This document shows positions 61,859 to 63,784 of a DNA stretch of 63,784 bases, one piece after another; within the stretch, counting starts at the first letter, position 1, and each line of letters begins with the position of its first letter. Below the pieces are notes generated by a model, which was not told the origin of the DNA, made no database searches, and saw only the letters and a program-made list of their open reading frames with translations. Position numbers and translations under genes: made by a program. The stretch is from positions 1 through 63,784 of the forward strand of contig JAAERN010000007.1 in assembly GCA_024230295.1 (NCBI GenBank), read 5' to 3'. This DNA is from Planctomycetota bacterium (GTDB lineage: Bacteria > Planctomycetota > Phycisphaerae > Phycisphaerales > SM1A02).

Positions 61859-63784
61859 TCACGGGGCGCATCCGAAGTCGGCGATCGCGGCGAGCAGATC
61901 GTCAACGTCATACGCTCCGCCGAATCCGTTGATGATGCTGAGGATGTCATCGACATCTGTGTCACCATCACCGTCCACGTCACCGACGCAACTGCTCTCG
62001 CACTCATCCGGGACTCCGTTTCCATTGGAATCGTCGCTGGTGCCGTTGGCGATATCGCACGCATCGGGCACCTGGTTGAGATTGCAGTCCTGCTCGCCTT
62101 GATAGGCGACCATGCCGGTTGCAGGCAACTGCCAGACGACGTTGTCAGCATCTCGGCCCTGGAAGAGGGCGTCGAACATGATCTCGGATGAGAGATCAAA
62201 CGTCGTCAAGCGGGCGATCCAGACACCACTGCGTACGGTGCAATCCTGGCTGATGTAATCAGCCTGGCCACCGGCCGGATCGTCTGGAATCACGAACCAC
62301 ACGCCGTTGTCGGCCGACACGTCGCCACCGTTTTCGAAGTCGGTGAAGTCGATGCCGATGTGGTTCAGATCGTTGCTGTCGTAGGGGTTACCGCTGGAAT
62401 CGATCGAGCCGATTCCGACACGGCTGTCCCACTCCAGATCCGGGACCATGTCATAGAAACCAGGATTCACATCCAACGTCGTCGGGCCACCGAGGTCGTC
62501 CTGATAGAACGTTCCGGTGCTCGCGATCGTCTTCAGTTGAGCCTGGTTGCCGGCCACGGCGTCGAGCCGCCATCCGTCCGGCGTTTCGAGATACACGTCC
62601 ACTGTGTAGTGCGGCTGATCCAGTGCGGTCAGGTCGACGCCAATGACGCGCCAACTGATCGCGATCTCGGATCCACCGACATCACAGGGGTTCGGGTCGC
62701 AGGAACTGCCGACGCCGTGGAAGGTGCCTCCCTGAATACCGCACTCGGATTGCGAGTACTGGTTGCAGCTCGTCCCGACGCAGCACGCGCCGAGCTCACT
62801 GGAACCACAGGGATCGCCAGCGCACGTGGTGTCGTCGCCCTGATAGGCGCCACCCGAGTTTTCGCAGGTCAACTCGTCCATGACTGTGCATGAAGTGCCG
62901 AAACAGCATGCGCCCTGAGCCGGTGCTTCGCACGGATTCGGGGAGCAGGGGACACCGTCGCCGATGTACATGCCGTCGTTGGCTGCACATATGTTGGCTG
63001 CGAGATACTCGCACGATTCGCCGAAGCAGCAGGCGCCTTCCTCAGGTGTGCCGAGGTCGGCGTCGATCGTCAATGTGCCGGATCCCGCGGCGGCCTGCCA
63101 TCCACCGAGGCGGATGTAGTAACTCTGGCCACCGGAAATCGAGACGGCGTCGATCTGAGAATGGTAATCCTGACAACCAGTGCTGTCGCCGTAATCACCA
63201 TTGCAGGCGATCTGGGAGAGACTGCCGCAGGAGGTGCCTTCATAGAGAACCATCGACGTGTCGTAGGACGACGGGTCGCAGGTCGTGAAGGTTGCGGTGC
63301 CATCGGCACCTGGGGTCCAGACGAACCAGAAGTCTTTGCTTCCACTCCACTCGAGATAGGTGCCATCGCATTGTGACTCGTCGGGCTCGCCATAACCGCT
63401 GTCGGTCATGGATGAGGTGTCGAAGGCGTTGCCGCCCTCAGAAGCAACAGCAGCATCGCTGCATGTGTCGCCTTCATCACCACCACCACCACCACATGGA
63501 TCACCCGAGCAACTCGTGCCATCACCAAGATACTTGCCGCCTGCGGCTTCGCAGTCGGCGCCTGTTTCGACTGAGCAGGACGTGCCAATGCAGCATCCGC
63601 CGGTGGGATCGCCTTCGCAGGTACAGTCGCCACCGTCGCAGTTGAACTCGTCACAGTTGAGGTAAATCGAAACGCCGTTCCAAGTGTAGGTGCCGTCATC
63701 GCAGTAGCCATCGCCGACCCAGCTGCTAGGGCAGCAGTTGCCATTGCAATCTTCGATTTCACCGGAAGGGCAATCGCCGCCGCC
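61859..63784 (-). CDS. Cys-rich surface protein with LNR module and dockerin tail, 5'-truncated
   Basis: The frame is open from the right window edge (first codon at 63784), so the start is outside; the ATG at 63409 is internal. The visible 641 residues contain a Lin12/Notch-like repeat at residues 13-54 ('WVGDGYCDD', then 'CDEFNCDGGDC'). At least four copies follow of a repeat of about 40 residues of the form GACC-x-G-x-SC ... C-x3-GG-x-Y-x-GDG-x2-C-x4-PC. Between the first and second copies is a pre-peptidase-C-like beta domain ('FWFVWTPGADGTATFTTC', 'QSYYIRLGGW'). Later there is a dockerin/EF-hand tail ('DVDGDGDTDVDDILSIINGF'). The poly-His frame on the other strand comes from a Gly run. 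It is probably a cell-surface or S-layer-associated protein. Confidence 0.85.
   Translation of the reverse strand, partial: GGGDCPSGEIEDCNGNCCPSSWVGDGYCDDGTYTWNGVSIYLNCDEFNCDGGDCTCEGDPTGGCCIGTSCSVETGADCEAAGGKYLGDGTSCSGDPCGGGGGDEGDTCSDAAVASEGGNAFDTSSMTDSGYGEPDESQCDGTYLEWSGSKDFWFVWTPGADGTATFTTCDPSSYDTSMVLYEGTSCGSLSQIACNGDYGDSTGCQDYHSQIDAVSISGGQSYYIRLGGWQAAAGSGTLTIDADLGTPEEGACCFGESCEYLAANICAANDGMYIGDGVPCSPNPCEAPAQGACCFGTSCTVMDELTCENSGGAYQGDDTTCAGDPCGSSELGACCVGTSCNQYSQSECGIQGGTFHGVGSSCDPNPCDVGGSEIAISWRVIGVDLTALDQPHYTVDVYLETPDGWRLDAVAGNQAQLKTIASTGTFYQDDLGGPTTLDVNPGFYDMVPDLEWDSRVGIGSIDSSGNPYDSNDLNHIGIDFTDFENGGDVSADNGVWFVIPDDPAGGQADYISQDCTVRSGVWIARLTTFDLSSEIMFDALFQGRDADNVVWQLPATGMVAYQGEQDCNLNQVPDACDIANGTSDDSNGNGVPDECESSCVGDVDGDGDTDVDDILSIINGFGGAYDVDDLLAAIADFGCAP

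Noticed and set aside
63406-63762. Minus- and plus-strand frames with poly-His/Ala runs near the right edge
   Set aside because: They are other frames of the Cys-rich dockerin gene, whose correct frame stays open to the window edge.

Overview
The window looks like chromosomal DNA from a planctomycete, most likely class Phycisphaerae. The evidence is the large secreted Cys-rich proteins, the C-terminal dockerin/EF-hand tails of the D-x-N-x-D-G type, the 'NGNGVPDEC'-like spacers, prepilin-like proteins with a C-terminal 'GWIDGHV' motif, and the moderately high GC. I ran no database search, so the taxonomic call is inference.

Layout. 1-2331 (+): 3' end of a secretin, then a STAS anti-anti-sigma protein and a HATPase anti-sigma kinase. 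2655-8591 (-): a 1978-residue exported protein whose subtilisin-like domain has lost its catalytic residues. 9147-20259 (-): the ribosomal/RNA polymerase cluster rplK-rplA-rplJ-rplL-rpoB-rpoC, with a hairpin and a candidate promoter between rplL and rpoB. 20550-25058 (-): S41 protease, tsaD, an RF-1-domain protein and an M20 amidohydrolase. 25170-28679 (+): hflX, a PD-(D/E)XK-like protein coupled to it by a 4-bp overlap, and an M29 aminopeptidase. 28674-31301 (-): an MMPL/RND exporter. 31484-36024: a lone MshEN domain protein, tRNA-Phe, a nitrilase-family amidase, tRNA-His, ATP-type pckA and an HTH-receiver regulator. 36108-40999: nadE, mutL, and the molybdopterin pair moeA-moaD.

43275-41036 (-) is a compact three-gene unit led by a recognisable cobalamin riboswitch. 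It encodes an exported dockerin-tailed surface protein, a pseudopilin-like protein and a small BFD-type [2Fe-2S] protein. This is a candidate vitamin B12-controlled surface system without the usual TonB receptor.

45654-60535 is a 14.9-kb segment bounded by a 50-bp exact direct repeat of the 3' half of tRNA-Thr(CGT). The intact tRNA lies at the left end and a headless fragment at the right end, which is the layout left by tRNA-targeted integration. It holds five tandem paralogous beta-helix/dockerin secreted proteins, a subtilase with Glu in place of the catalytic Asp, an alpha/beta hydrolase, and an HTH-receiver regulator whose phospho-acceptor Asp is Asn. No intact integrase is visible. This island and the riboswitch unit are the two most notable systems here.

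60585-63784: an exported LolA-like protein, then the 3' part of another Cys-rich dockerin protein carrying a Notch-type LNR module and running off the right edge.
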